In this document: positions 25,136 through 34,447 of the stretch, piece after piece
Numbering within the stretch: the first letter of the stretch is position 1
How the letters are laid out: each line of letters opens with the position of its first letter
Assembly (NCBI GenBank): GCA_963974215.1
Contig: CAXBBL010000008.1
Coordinates: 180,133-244,132 of the forward strand
DNA length: 64,000 bases
Direction: 5' to 3'
DNA from: Croceimicrobium sp963974215
GTDB lineage: Bacteria > Bacteroidota > Bacteroidia > Flavobacteriales > Schleiferiaceae
Notes under the pieces: model-generated
Databases searched by the model: none
The model's input: the letters and a program-made list of their open reading frames with translations, nothing else
Told to the model about the DNA's origin: nothing
Translations under genes and position numbers: made by a program

Positions 25136-27268
25136 CTAATTTAAGCGTTTCAACTGGTAAGACTTTATTGAGCTATGGATAAAGAAACTGTTCCTAATTC
25201 CATCTTCGGGGCTCTTTTCAAACTTGTACCCCGTGCTTAATTTCTTTTGATCATTTAGGGACTCTAAAAAGTAGGGGCCATTTTTCCACAGAAGCTCTAG
25301 AAAATACAAACCTGCATCATAACCTTGAAAGGCGTAAGCATTCGGCTCTTCTTTGAAGTCTTTTCTAAATTTCGCTACGAAAGCTTTGGTTGCTCTATTT
25401 TCATAGTTTGTATTTATTACCTCGTAGGTGGTAAAATGCAATGCATTCAAGTAGCTATATTCAACTGTAGGGCTTTTTAATACTGAGGGGCTGCCAATTA
25501 AGTAAATAGCCGAATCTTTCATCCCATATAATTTCGATATCATATCGGAGATAAAAACCGCATCGTCACTCATAAGAACCACTACCTTGGTGCCATCCAT
25601 GTAAAGTTTATCATTGAGTGATTTGGTGCTAGCCAATTCATCACAATCGGACATGGTCATTACAAAAGCATTCTCCCTGGGCTCTAAACGCGCCATTATT
25701 TCTTCTACGTTCTTCTCTTGATCTTGCTGACTACAATGTGCAAATAATATATTAGCAGTGGCAAATTTCGAATTCAATAAATCCGCTATGGTAGAAGCCT
25801 TCGCAGCTTCATCGGGAACCATTTTAATTAAGTTCGGGCGATTTTTTATATCCACTGATTTGCTTAACGGGCTAATTACAGGAACTCCAGTCTCCTTCAT
25901 TTTATCAGCGATGTACTCCGAGTTTTTATTATAAGCTGGTCCCACTATCAAATCCAGTTGCCTTTGCAATAATTCGTCTGTATAAGACTTTGTTACTGAT
26001 AGGTCGCCTTCGGTATCGTAAAGCTTCAAATTTAAACGCATTCCTCTTTTAGCTAAAGAGTCTGCTGCTATTCTAAAGCCATAATAAAACTGGCTCGACA
26101 TTTCGGTATCACGATGCGGAAAGAAGCTGTAAGCATCCAAGCTATCTTTATAGCGAGAAGAACGGAAAGGCAGCATCAAAGCAACGCGGTATTCCTTGGC
26201 AGTATCTACCAAAAGACTGTCGCCCGGCACTTCTTCACTAATCGTATCCACTTTTTCCGGACTATTAAGGCTTTCTTTTTTTCCTACCGTTTCTCCCGAA
26301 AGGGGAGCTGCTGTAACCTCTCCGCCAGATTCAGCATTGTTTAAAATCTTGTCCAGCCAGTTGATTTCGGCTGCCTCTAACTTTTTTGGAATGATAATAT
26401 ACTTGCCTACAATCAGGCCTTTCTCCAATTCGGGATTAATCTTTACCAACTCCTCTTGCTCTACGAAATAACGTTGCTTTAAGTTAAAGAAAGTATCTCC
26501 ACCTTTCACTTTATACAGCATGTAATCACTGTCTGAACTAACTGTATCAGGTTTTTTAGGAGCTTCTTTTACCATGGTTTTCGCCGGAGTTTCACTTTTA
26601 GCGGCAATGGGTTTTTCTGCATAACGTGACCGGTTTTTAGGAATCCTTAACAATTGACCAAGTTTAAGGCCCGCCTTAATTTCGGGATTTAAAATATAAA
26701 GGCTATCAATCGTAATTTTATATTGTTTCCCTAAGCTATAAGCTGTCTCTTGCTTTTGCACAGAATGCAAATAAAAAAGACTATCGTTTTGAGCAACAAA
26801 ACCTTGCGCTTCATCTTCTTTTTCACGTGGCACCCGCAAAAGAAAACCCGCTTTTAAACCTTCCTTTTCAATAACCGGATTTGCAGCAATAAGTGCCTCA
26901 GTGCTCACACCGTATTGCTTGGACAAAGAATACAGTGTTTCTTGTCTTTGCACTTCATGGTAGATAAACTTAGATTTTGGAGTATCTAACGCAGCGCTTG
27001 TCCTTGGCTCTTCCGACTCTTTTTCTAGGGCCGCTCTACGATCGGGCACCAATAAAGTTGAGCCTTCTTTAATCTCCTTCATCTTATTGATCTCTTCATT
27101 GAACTGCATCAGTTCTTCGATTGAGACATTATAAGTTTTAGCGATTCCATAAAGCGTTTCTCCTGGTTTTACCACATGGATAAGGTGTTTAAGCCCATCT
27201 TGCGCAAGCAAAAAAGAAGAAGTGAAAAGAAAAATTGATAAACTTAAAACTCTGAAAATTATTCCCAT
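25136..27268 (-). CDS. LysM-repeat protein fused to a periplasmic-binding-protein-like domain
   Basis: A signal peptide (residues 1-22) is followed by four LysM domains at about residues 28-75, 98-143, 165-210 and 245-290, each with a GETLYGIAKTYNV-like start and a LLVP/IIIP end. After a Ser/Glu-rich linker, residues about 355-700 form a type I periplasmic-binding fold (YRVALMLPF; LDLIVGPAYNKNSEYIA; PVISPLSKS; FQGYDAGLYFLELL), like branched-chain amino-acid binding proteins. LysM binds peptidoglycan, so the binding domain would be anchored to the wall. No ABC permease is nearby, so transport is unlikely; a role like that of the outer-membrane regulator LpoA is one possibility. It overlaps guaA by ten bases. 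Confidence 0.9.
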   Translation of the reverse strand: MGIIFRVLSLSIFLFTSSFLLAQDGLKHLIHVVKPGETLYGIAKTYNVSIEELMQFNEEINKMKEIKEGSTLLVPDRRAALEKESEEPRTSAALDTPKSKFIYHEVQRQETLYSLSKQYGVSTEALIAANPVIEKEGLKAGFLLRVPREKEDEAQGFVAQNDSLFYLHSVQKQETAYSLGKQYKITIDSLYILNPEIKAGLKLGQLLRIPKNRSRYAEKPIAAKSETPAKTMVKEAPKKPDTVSSDSDYMLYKVKGGDTFFNLKQRYFVEQEELVKINPELEKGLIVGKYIIIPKKLEAAEINWLDKILNNAESGGEVTAAPLSGETVGKKESLNSPEKVDTISEEVPGDSLLVDTAKEYRVALMLPFRSSRYKDSLDAYSFFPHRDTEMSSQFYYGFRIAADSLAKRGMRLNLKLYDTEGDLSVTKSYTDELLQRQLDLIVGPAYNKNSEYIADKMKETGVPVISPLSKSVDIKNRPNLIKMVPDEAAKASTIADLLNSKFATANILFAHCSQQDQEKNVEEIMARLEPRENAFVMTMSDCDELASTKSLNDKLYMDGTKVVVLMSDDAVFISDMISKLYGMKDSAIYLIGSPSVLKSPTVEYSYLNALHFTTYEVINTNYENRATKAFVAKFRKDFKEEPNAYAFQGYDAGLYFLELLWKNGPYFLESLNDQKKLSTGYKFEKSPEDGIRNSFFIHSSIKSYQLKRLN

Positions 27269-28788
27269 TCTATTGTTGCTGGTGGCTTAGAGCTAATATC
27301 ATATACAACTCTATTAACACCTTTTACCCGGTTTATTATTTTATTTGAAGTCTCTGCTAAAAACTCATAAGGCAAGTGAACCCAATCGGCCGTCATTCCA
27401 TCGGTACTTTCCACTGCTCTTAAGGCAACCACTTGCTCATAGGTGCGCTCATCGCCCATTACGCCTACGGACTGAACGGGCAACAAAATAGCTCCCGCTT
27501 GCCAAACCTGATCGTAAAGACCATGCTCTTTCAAGCCATTAATAAAGATAGCATCTACTTCTTGTAGTATTCTAACTTTTTCAGGGCTAATATCGCCTAA
27601 AATTCTGATTGCTAGACCGGGACCGGGGAAAGGGTGCCTTCCCAATAGGCTCGCATCTATCCCTAAAGCCGCTCCTACTCTACGCACCTCATCCTTAAAT
27701 AAAGTGTTAAGTGGTTCCACTACTTTAAGTTTCATAAAGTCGGGCAGTCCGCCCACATTGTGATGCGACTTAATGGTTGCGCTTGGGCCCTTTACGGAAA
27801 TCGACTCAATCACATCGGGGTAAATTGTTCCCTGGCCAAGCCAAGCCACATCCTTAATTTTATGCGATTCATCGTCGAAAACTTCGATAAAAACGCGACC
27901 AATAATTTTGCGTTTGGTTTCCGGATCTTTCTCTCCCGCCAAGGCATCTAAAAAACGATCGCTTGCATCTACCCCTTTAACATTGAGGCCCATTCCCTTA
28001 TACTGGTCTAGTACTTGAGCGAACTCATTTTTTCTAAGCAAGCCATTATTTACAAAAATACAATGGAGCCTATCCCCAATGGCCTGCGATAAAAGCACCG
28101 CCGCTACCGTACTATCTACTCCGCCGCTTAAGCCTAAAACTACCTTATCATTTCCGATGGTGTCCTTTAGATGCGCGACTGTTTCTTCTACAAAGGAGCT
28201 TGGTGTCCAATCTTGAATACAGTCGCAGATATCTACCAAAAAGTTTTTTAAAATGGTTTTACCATCCGTACTGTGATATACCTCTGGGTGGAACTGAATG
28301 CCAAAGGTTTCCTCTCCTTTAATGTGATAGGCCGCTACAGCCACATCGCTAGTGCTGGCAATTATTTCGTAATTATCAGGTAAACTTAATATGGTATCTC
28401 CATGACTCATCCACACTTGCGAGCCAAAGGGCACATCCTTCAATAAAGGAGTATTCCTATTTACATCGCTAAGTTTAGCGCGACCGTATTCTCGAGTGTC
28501 AGATGGTTCTACTTTTCCTCCAAATTTCTTGGCCAGAAATTGCGCTCCATAACAAACACCTAATACCGGCACTTTTTGTTTGTATTTACCCAGCTCAATT
28601 TCGGGTGCATTGGCATCGTTTACCGAATGTGGACTGCCACTAATGATTAAGCCCTTAATATTTTTATCCAGCTCAGGTAGCTTATTGTAAGGGTGAATTT
28701 CACAATATACATTGAGCTCTCGTACTCGGCGAGCTATCAATTGCGTATACTGCGATCCACAATCGAGAATTAAAACCATTTCTTGCAT
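27259..28788 (-). CDS. guaA: GMP synthase (glutamine-hydrolysing)
   Basis: The 509-residue enzyme converts XMP to GMP with glutamine and ATP. The N-terminal amidotransferase has the nucleophile Cys in GVCYGAQFLAKKFGG and the His-Glu pair in QFHPEVYHS. The ATP-pyrophosphatase domain has the P-loop GLSGGVDSTVAA, and the C-terminal dimer domain ends SSKPPATIEWE, the typical terminus. A TAACTTTG box on the coding strand (28801-28794) lies only 5 bases before the ATG, which would give an almost leaderless transcript if used. The downstream LysM gene overlaps it and is probably co-transcribed. Confidence 0.97.
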   Translation of the reverse strand: MQEMVLILDCGSQYTQLIARRVRELNVYCEIHPYNKLPELDKNIKGLIISGSPHSVNDANAPEIELGKYKQKVPVLGVCYGAQFLAKKFGGKVEPSDTREYGRAKLSDVNRNTPLLKDVPFGSQVWMSHGDTILSLPDNYEIIASTSDVAVAAYHIKGEETFGIQFHPEVYHSTDGKTILKNFLVDICDCIQDWTPSSFVEETVAHLKDTIGNDKVVLGLSGGVDSTVAAVLLSQAIGDRLHCIFVNNGLLRKNEFAQVLDQYKGMGLNVKGVDASDRFLDALAGEKDPETKRKIIGRVFIEVFDDESHKIKDVAWLGQGTIYPDVIESISVKGPSATIKSHHNVGGLPDFMKLKVVEPLNTLFKDEVRRVGAALGIDASLLGRHPFPGPGLAIRILGDISPEKVRILQEVDAIFINGLKEHGLYDQVWQAGAILLPVQSVGVMGDERTYEQVVALRAVESTDGMTADWVHLPYEFLAETSNKIINRVKGVNRVVYDISSKPPATIEWE

Positions 28789-28827
28789 GGGGGCAAAGTT
28801 AATTTCTTTTTGCTATTTAGCTTATAA

Positions 28828-29030
28828 CTGAGTCGACAGTAAATTAAAATCCTAAGAATTTCAATAAACGGAAAATATAGAGCTGTAAGCTAGATAGGTA
28901 AAAGGATACAGTAAATCAAGTGCAGGCAGGGTTATCGATTTTACTACGAAATGTTTAGCAAATTCTTACCTATAGCCTTAATCTTCATTTTCATTCGGGG
29001 TCTGAAGCTGAATTATCGGTCGCACCCTGC
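28828..29030 (+). repeat. Diverged long-form copy of the palindromic MITE-like repeat
   Basis: The stretch aligns with the long form along its length: CTGAGTCGAC...TAAATTAAAAT at the left, ATTTCAATAAACGGAAAA, AGCTGTA, then a CAGTAAATCAAGTGCAGG segment, and GGTCTGAAGC...GGTCGCACCCTG at the right. The arms no longer pair well, so it is an old copy. It occupies most of the 390-base gap between the divergent guaA and SRPBCC genes. Confidence 0.6.
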
Positions 29031-29178
29031 TTTATATCTACCGATTCTTTTAGCCTCTCCTCGCCTATAAATCAGCGTTTACCAAGCGATCGATGTGAAA
29101 TGTTAATTCATGAGGCTTTAACATGGACCTTTCAAATTTTATTTAACTTCGAGGCCTATTAATCAACTACCTTAAAAC

Positions 29179-30186
29179 ATGCGAATAGTTAAAATTATCC
29201 TCGGGGTTCTCTTGACCCTATTTGTTATTTTTCTAATTGTCTCATTTTTCTTACCCTCCAAGTACAGTGTCAGTCGTGAACTGAGCATGAATGCTCCTGC
29301 CAAACAAATTTATTCGCAGGTAATTGATTTTAAAAAATGGGAAGCTTGGAGCCCTTGGTTACAACAAGATCCAACGATGACTTTTAAATACGGAGAGCAA
29401 ACTTCCGGCGAAGGCGCTGCTTACTCATGGACTAGCGAAGAATCTGGCGGAGGCAAACAAAGTATAAAATATGCTAGCCCTTACGATACGATCAAAACTA
29501 CTATCAATTTTGACGGCAGAGACCCCTCGCACGGAATGTGGACTTTTACCAGCTCCCAAGATGGTCCCACTATTGTAAAATGGGGCTTTAGCGGTGAATT
29601 AGGTTTCTTCTCTCGCATATTTGGTCTTTTCATGGACGGTATGGTAGGTGAAAGTTTTGAGATCGGATTGGCCAATATCAAATACATTGTTGAAAGCGAA
29701 AAAGTTGAAGAAGTAAAGCTTGAGGTTTACCGCTCTCAATTAGATTCTATGCGTTTTTACAGCATTACCGAAAACATAGCCATGACAGAATTGAGTCCCG
29801 ATTACTTTGGTAAAAACTTTTCAAAGATAAATGCCTACCTCGGCAAAGAAATGCAAAATTCTAACCGTCCGCCCTTCGCTATTTTTCACGAATGGAATGA
29901 AGAAACCCGTCGCGCTACAGTAGAAATAGCGATCCCACTATGGTCCATGATGGAGGGTAAAGACGAAATTAAAAAACGTGAAATGCCGACAACTGACGCT
30001 CTGTTTGTAGACTACTATGGTCCCTATGAATTTACCGGAAAAGCGCATGAAGCTATTAGTGAATATGCTCTGCAAAATGGCACTGAATTGATGGGCCTTG
30101 GTTTCGAAATATACGTTACCGATCCCAGTGTTGAAGCTGATACTAGCAAATGGTTAACTAAAGTGGTTTACCCAATCGCTAAATAA
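29179..30186 (+). CDS. Membrane-anchored SRPBCC protein with GyrI-like C-terminal domain
   Basis: An N-terminal membrane helix (residues 5-24) is followed by a SRPBCC ligand-binding fold (about 30-170) with the characteristic MNAPAKQIYSQVIDFKKW opening and WTFTSSQDGPTIVKWGFSG. Residues about 190-335 match the GyrI-like effector-binding fold known from AraC-type regulators and GyrI proteins, here with PPFAIFHEWNEE and DALFVDYYGPYE. Both folds bind small hydrophobic or amphipathic ligands; neither is catalytic in most members. A strong terminator follows 27 bases after the stop. The ligand is unknown. Confidence 0.85.
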   Translation: MRIVKIILGVLLTLFVIFLIVSFFLPSKYSVSRELSMNAPAKQIYSQVIDFKKWEAWSPWLQQDPTMTFKYGEQTSGEGAAYSWTSEESGGGKQSIKYASPYDTIKTTINFDGRDPSHGMWTFTSSQDGPTIVKWGFSGELGFFSRIFGLFMDGMVGESFEIGLANIKYIVESEKVEEVKLEVYRSQLDSMRFYSITENIAMTELSPDYFGKNFSKINAYLGKEMQNSNRPPFAIFHEWNEETRRATVEIAIPLWSMMEGKDEIKKREMPTTDALFVDYYGPYEFTGKAHEAISEYALQNGTELMGLGFEIYVTDPSVEADTSKWLTKVVYPIAK

Positions 30187-30213
30187 AAACTTAAATTTTT
30201 AAACCTTTTTGTG

Positions 30214-30248
30214 AACCCTAGCCGCTGGTTAGGGTTTTGCTTTTGTAA
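30214..30248 (+). terminator. Intrinsic terminator after the SRPBCC gene
   Basis: AACCCTA (30214-30220) pairs with TAGGGTT (30230-30236) around a nine-base loop and is followed by a T-rich stretch. The hairpin overlaps the first codons of the longest frame of the next gene, which argues that translation of that gene starts further downstream. Confidence 0.85.
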
Positions 30249-30252
30249 AAAA

Positions 30253-32637
30253 TTGAAATTGAAACACCTACTTACCCTTATCGCGCTTACTTTTGGAATG
30301 AGCATTTTTGCCCAGACTGGAACTATTAAAGGTCGCGTTTTCGACAAAATCAATAACGAGTCTCTGCCCTTTGCGAATGTTGTAATAGAAGGCACCACAA
30401 CTGGAGCCACCACTGACTTAGATGGAAATTACGTCTTAAATGTTGAACCTGGTCTTTATAATATCACCGCTTCTTTTGTAGGGTATAAAAACATTACCGA
30501 ATACGAAGTTCAAGTAAGTTTATCCAAACCCGCTGTAATAGACTTTGCCCTCGATGCTGGTAACCAAACCCTGGCGGAAGTAGAAGTTAGCGCCCAAGAT
30601 CGTTTTCAAAGAAAGGAAGAAAGTCCTGTTTCTGTGAGTACTTTAGGCATTAACGAAATTCAACGTAACCCCGGTGGAAACCAAGATATTTCCTTGGTAA
30701 TTCAGTCTTTACCTGGGGTTGCATCCACTCCTAACTTTAGAAACGATATAATTATTAGAGGGGGTGCACCTAATGAGAATAGCTTCTTTTTAGATGGTAT
30801 CGAAATCCCCAGCATTAATCACTTTTCTACCCAAGGTAGCAGCGGTGGGCCCGTAGGTTTATTAAACGTAAACTTTATCCGTGAGGTAGATCTCTACACT
30901 TCCGCCTTCCCCGTTGAAAAAGCTAATTCGCTGAGCTCAGTTTTAGATATTAAGCTAAAAGATGGTCGTAGCGATAAAATTGGCGGAATTTTTCAGGTGG
31001 GCGCCTCGGAAGTAGGCTTAACCCTTGAAGGTCCTTTAAGTGAAAAAACTACTTTCCTTCTTTCGGCACGCCGAAGCTATTTGCAATTCCTTTTCACCCT
31101 ATTTGAACTGCCCTTCCTTCCTACTTATAACGACTTCCAATACAAGGTAAAGTATAAGATTAACGACAAAAACCAATTGACCTTAATCGGTTTGGGAGCC
31201 ATCGATAATTTTAAGTTAAACTTAGATGCCAATGAAACCGAAACCCAGCAGTTTCAATTGGCCTTTTTACCCGTAAACGAACAGTGGAACTACTCGGTAG
31301 GAGCAAAATGGACGCACTTTGGTGAGAAGTCGTATACCAATGTAATCCTCTCGCGCTTCATGCTAAATAATACCGCCTTTAAGTATGAAGACAATGATGA
31401 AAGCAAAACCAAATTATTGGATTACCAATCGCAAGAGATTGAAAATAAATTAAGAGTAGAAAACTTTTACCGTGAGGAGAATTGGAAGATTACTAGTGGC
31501 TTTGGTTTTGAACAAACGAAGTACATTACCTCCGAACTTGATCTAAGAGTGGCGCCAGGCGCTGAACCCCGAAATTATAGTACCGACTTAACGCTCTATC
31601 AGTATTTTGCCTTCGGTAATGTAAACCGAAGTTTTTTCGATGAGCGCCTTAATGCAACCGCAGGCTTACGCATGGATGGCAATACCTTTAATGCTAATAC
31701 CGCTAATCCTCTCAACCAAATCTCGCCTAAGCTGGCCCTTGCCTGGAATATTACGCCCGAATTAAGTTGGAACAATAGCTTTAGCATATACTACCAATTA
31801 CCGCCTAATACGGCCCTAGGATTTAGAGACTCCTCCGGTACTTTGGTAAACCAAGATTTGACCTATATCAGTACCCAGCATTATGTGAGTGGTTTTGCTT
31901 ACTACCTTCCGTGGTCGGCTAAAATAAGCTTAGAAGGTTTTTACAAGATCTATAACAACTATCCCTTCTTACTGGAAAGAGGCATTACCCTCGCCAATTT
32001 AGGCAGCGACTTCGGGGTAATTGGCAACGAACCTGCTACTTCCAGTTCTGCTGGACGCGCTTATGGCCTCGAGTTTCTTTATCAGCAAAAGCTCTACAAA
32101 GGCTGGTTTGGAACTTTCGCTTATACCCTTGTTAAATCAGAATTTGAAGATAACCAAGGTGATTTAGTGCCTTCTTCATGGGATAATCAGCATATTATTA
32201 CCGTGACAGGCGGCAAGAAATTCGGTAAAAACTGGGAGTTAGGTGTGCAATATCAATTCTTAGGCGGTGCCCCTTTTACCCCCACCGATGTTGAAACAAG
32301 TAGTTTGGTTAGCGTATACGATGTTAACCGTCGCGGATTGCCCGATTGGTCGCGCTTAAATCAGAATCGCTTCAGTAATTTCAACCGAGTAAATATACGT
32401 ATTGATAAAAAGTGGTTTTTCGAAAAATGGGCCTTAAACGTCTATTTAGATGTACAAAACCTTTTAGGTCAATCGGTAGATGGCGAACCTCTTTTGGTTC
32501 TAAACCGCAACGCCGATGGAACACCCATTATCCTAAATCCCCTAGCCCCTGCAAACGAACAACGCTATGATACCCGGTTTTTAGAAAACGGTAATGGTAC
32601 CCGTATACCTAGTGTGGGAATTATTATTCAGTTTTAA
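30253..32637 (+). CDS. TonB-dependent outer-membrane receptor with carboxypeptidase-like N-terminal domain
   Basis: The longest frame starts with GTG at 30211, inside a terminator stem. The TTG at 30253 opens a good signal peptide (initiator then KLKHLLTLIALTFGMSIFAQ), so I place the start there; TTG at 30259 is also possible. The mature protein has a carboxypeptidase-regulatory-like domain (GTIKGRVFDK, about residues 25-105), a plug (about 110-230, with RGGAPNENSFFLDGIEIP) and a 22-strand barrel ending in the terminal Phe of GIIIQF. It should import a TonB-dependent substrate. No SusD partner gene is adjacent, so a glycan uptake pair is not indicated. Confidence 0.9.
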   Translation: MKLKHLLTLIALTFGMSIFAQTGTIKGRVFDKINNESLPFANVVIEGTTTGATTDLDGNYVLNVEPGLYNITASFVGYKNITEYEVQVSLSKPAVIDFALDAGNQTLAEVEVSAQDRFQRKEESPVSVSTLGINEIQRNPGGNQDISLVIQSLPGVASTPNFRNDIIIRGGAPNENSFFLDGIEIPSINHFSTQGSSGGPVGLLNVNFIREVDLYTSAFPVEKANSLSSVLDIKLKDGRSDKIGGIFQVGASEVGLTLEGPLSEKTTFLLSARRSYLQFLFTLFELPFLPTYNDFQYKVKYKINDKNQLTLIGLGAIDNFKLNLDANETETQQFQLAFLPVNEQWNYSVGAKWTHFGEKSYTNVILSRFMLNNTAFKYEDNDESKTKLLDYQSQEIENKLRVENFYREENWKITSGFGFEQTKYITSELDLRVAPGAEPRNYSTDLTLYQYFAFGNVNRSFFDERLNATAGLRMDGNTFNANTANPLNQISPKLALAWNITPELSWNNSFSIYYQLPPNTALGFRDSSGTLVNQDLTYISTQHYVSGFAYYLPWSAKISLEGFYKIYNNYPFLLERGITLANLGSDFGVIGNEPATSSSAGRAYGLEFLYQQKLYKGWFGTFAYTLVKSEFEDNQGDLVPSSWDNQHIITVTGGKKFGKNWELGVQYQFLGGAPFTPTDVETSSLVSVYDVNRRGLPDWSRLNQNRFSNFNRVNIRIDKKWFFEKWALNVYLDVQNLLGQSVDGEPLLVLNRNADGTPIILNPLAPANEQRYDTRFLENGNGTRIPSVGIIIQF

Positions 32638-32659
32638 TTTCGATCTAAGTCCAATTAAC

Positions 32660-32694
32660 AAGGTGCTTGCGCAGATGCGTTAGCACCTTTTTTC
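32660..32694 (+). terminator. Intrinsic terminator of the TonB-dependent receptor gene
   Basis: AAGGTGCT (32660-32667) pairs with AGCACCTT (32682-32689) across a 14-base loop and is followed by six T. It lies 22 bases after the stop codon. Confidence 0.9.
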
Positions 32695-32976
32695 TATCAC
32701 TGAGACTTGCCTTAAATCCCCATAAGGGCAATAAATAAACCACTCTAAAGCTTAAAATCACCAACCGACCTAGTGTCGCTAACTTCGGGATTCTTGTTAT
32801 CGTTGTCAACTTCAATTTCTACTAGAGTTTTATCCCTTCGAGATTCATTAAAACACAGATGAACAGAGCTTTAACGAATGGTCGCAGATCAATGAGCGCC
32901 ATTAAGGTAAGGTCACGTTGATTCTTGGGAAGCAAATCTGAAACCTCCAATAAAAGACAAGGGAAAAATGAAAATC
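32695..32976. other. Intergenic stretch with no recognised feature
   Basis: No gene, repeat or RNA is recognised here. A 34-codon open stretch on the minus strand lacks a start codon, and a 20-codon plus-strand frame has no signal. Both are compatible with chance. Confidence 0.5.
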
Positions 32977-33012
32977 ATTTTGATCTTCCAATTTATAGTC
33001 GAAGTAGCTTTG
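32977..33012 (+). promoter_or_regulatory. Probable promoter of the cNMP-kinase operon
   Basis: TTTTG (32977-32981), 23 bases, then TAGCTTTG (33005-33012) fits the Bacteroidota promoter pattern, with a spacer at the upper end of the usual range. The proposed TTG start codon follows 29 bases later. Confidence 0.5.
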
Positions 33013-33041
33013 TATTTTAGGGCAATCAAAAGATAGTCGTA

Positions 33042-34445
33042 TTGGAAGCAAAAATAAGCATCGAAAAACTCACAGAAACCTTTCCCATCTTTAGTGATGT
33101 GCCGCAAGAACAGTTGGAATATCTAATTTCCAAAAGTTCAATTCTACACTTTAAAGAAGATGAGTATCTTTTCCAAGGTGACGATACCGCCGATAATCTG
33201 CTACTTGTTTTAGAAGGCCATTTCAATATCTTTTTAATTCAGAAAAACGAAAGAAGACAAGTCGCCGAATTGGAAAGTGGCTCTATTACTGGAGTCCTTC
33301 CTTTTTCACGCATGATCAAAGCCACCGCTTCCGCCATTGCCACAGAAAGTGCTGTTGTTTTAGCCTTTCCTAAAAGTGAATTCCCTTTTCTAATTAAAGA
33401 GTACTATAAGCTTACCGAGGTTTTAGTACACGAAATGAATAGCCGTATTCGCACTTTTACCACCATTCAACAACAAAACGACCGCATGCTTTCCTTAGGA
33501 AAACTATCTGCTGGCTTAGCCCATGAACTCAATAATCCCGCATCTGCTATTGCGCGCAGTAGCAGCGAACTTAAAAAACACCTTAGCTCCAGTCCCGATA
33601 GTTTTAAAAAACTGATGGAATTAAGCCTCAAGAGAGAGACTATTGATCAGGTAAATGATTTTATTAATGCCAAGCTAAAAACATCGGCCCCCAGTTTCAG
33701 TATGCTCGAAAAACAGGAACGCGAAGATGAGTTAAGCGATGTTTTAGAGGATTTAGAGCAAGAGAACTATGACGACTTACTCGAGAATTTGGTGGACTTC
33801 GGTTTCTCAGGTGAGGATTTAGAGCAAATAGCCCAATGGGCAGGTAAAGAAAACTTTATGTCCATTATGCGCTGGGTAGATAATTTAATGACTACCGAAA
33901 CCATGGTTTCCACTATTGAAGAATCAGCCAAACGCATTGCCGAATTGGTAAATAGCATTAAGTCCTTTACCCATATGGATCAAGGCAGTGATAAAGTCGC
34001 TGAAGATTTGCACCAAGGACTAAATAGTACCGTGCGAATGTTGGAACATAAAATTAGAGCAAATGGAATTTCGCTTGACAAACAATTTAGCTCCGATTTA
34101 CCCAAGGTTAATATTTGGGCCGGACAAATGAACCAAGTTTACACCAATATTTTAGACAATGCCATTGACGCTTTGAGTGAAACTGAGCATCCTAAAATCA
34201 CCATCAAAACCACCCTCAAAGGTAAATTTGCTCGTATCTTTATTTGCGATAATGGCCCTGGTATTCCCGAAGAAAAGCAAGCCTTTATTTTTGATGCCTT
34301 CTTTACCACCAAAGGCGTGGGAAAAGGCACTGGCATGGGCTTAGAACTTGCTCGACGCATTGTGCAAAGACATAAAGGCAGCTTAAGCTTTCAGTCTAAA
34401 CCCGGCCAAACAGAATTTGAAATTTGCCTCCCCATAACTAATTAA
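33042..34445 (+). CDS. Soluble sensor histidine kinase with cyclic-nucleotide-binding domain
   Basis: The start is a TTG, 29 bases after a promoter-like box; no ATG lies upstream in frame. Residues about 12-130 form a cNMP-binding (CAP/FNR) fold, ending with a helix that carries the signal onward, though the phosphate-binding cassette is not clearly conserved. HisKA has His161 in GKLSAGLAHELNNPASAIAR, followed by an unusually long helical insert (about 175-280), and the ATPase domain has NILDNAIDA, CDNGPGIPEE and GKGTGMGLELA. There is no membrane segment. It overlaps functionally with the next gene, 2 bases downstream, which encodes a response regulator fused to a flavoprotein. Confidence 0.92.
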   Translation: MEAKISIEKLTETFPIFSDVPQEQLEYLISKSSILHFKEDEYLFQGDDTADNLLLVLEGHFNIFLIQKNERRQVAELESGSITGVLPFSRMIKATASAIATESAVVLAFPKSEFPFLIKEYYKLTEVLVHEMNSRIRTFTTIQQQNDRMLSLGKLSAGLAHELNNPASAIARSSSELKKHLSSSPDSFKKLMELSLKRETIDQVNDFINAKLKTSAPSFSMLEKQEREDELSDVLEDLEQENYDDLLENLVDFGFSGEDLEQIAQWAGKENFMSIMRWVDNLMTTETMVSTIEESAKRIAELVNSIKSFTHMDQGSDKVAEDLHQGLNSTVRMLEHKIRANGISLDKQFSSDLPKVNIWAGQMNQVYTNILDNAIDALSETEHPKITIKTTLKGKFARIFICDNGPGIPEEKQAFIFDAFFTTKGVGKGTGMGLELARRIVQRHKGSLSFQSKPGQTEFEICLPITN

Positions 34446-34447
34446 AA

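Noticed and set aside
30211..30252. GTG start of the TonB-dependent receptor
   Set aside because: It lies within the upstream terminator hairpin and would place charged and Cys residues before the signal peptide.
32760..32900. Minus-strand open stretch without a start, and a 20-codon plus-strand frame
   Set aside because: Lengths are compatible with chance, and neither has a start signal or homologous look.
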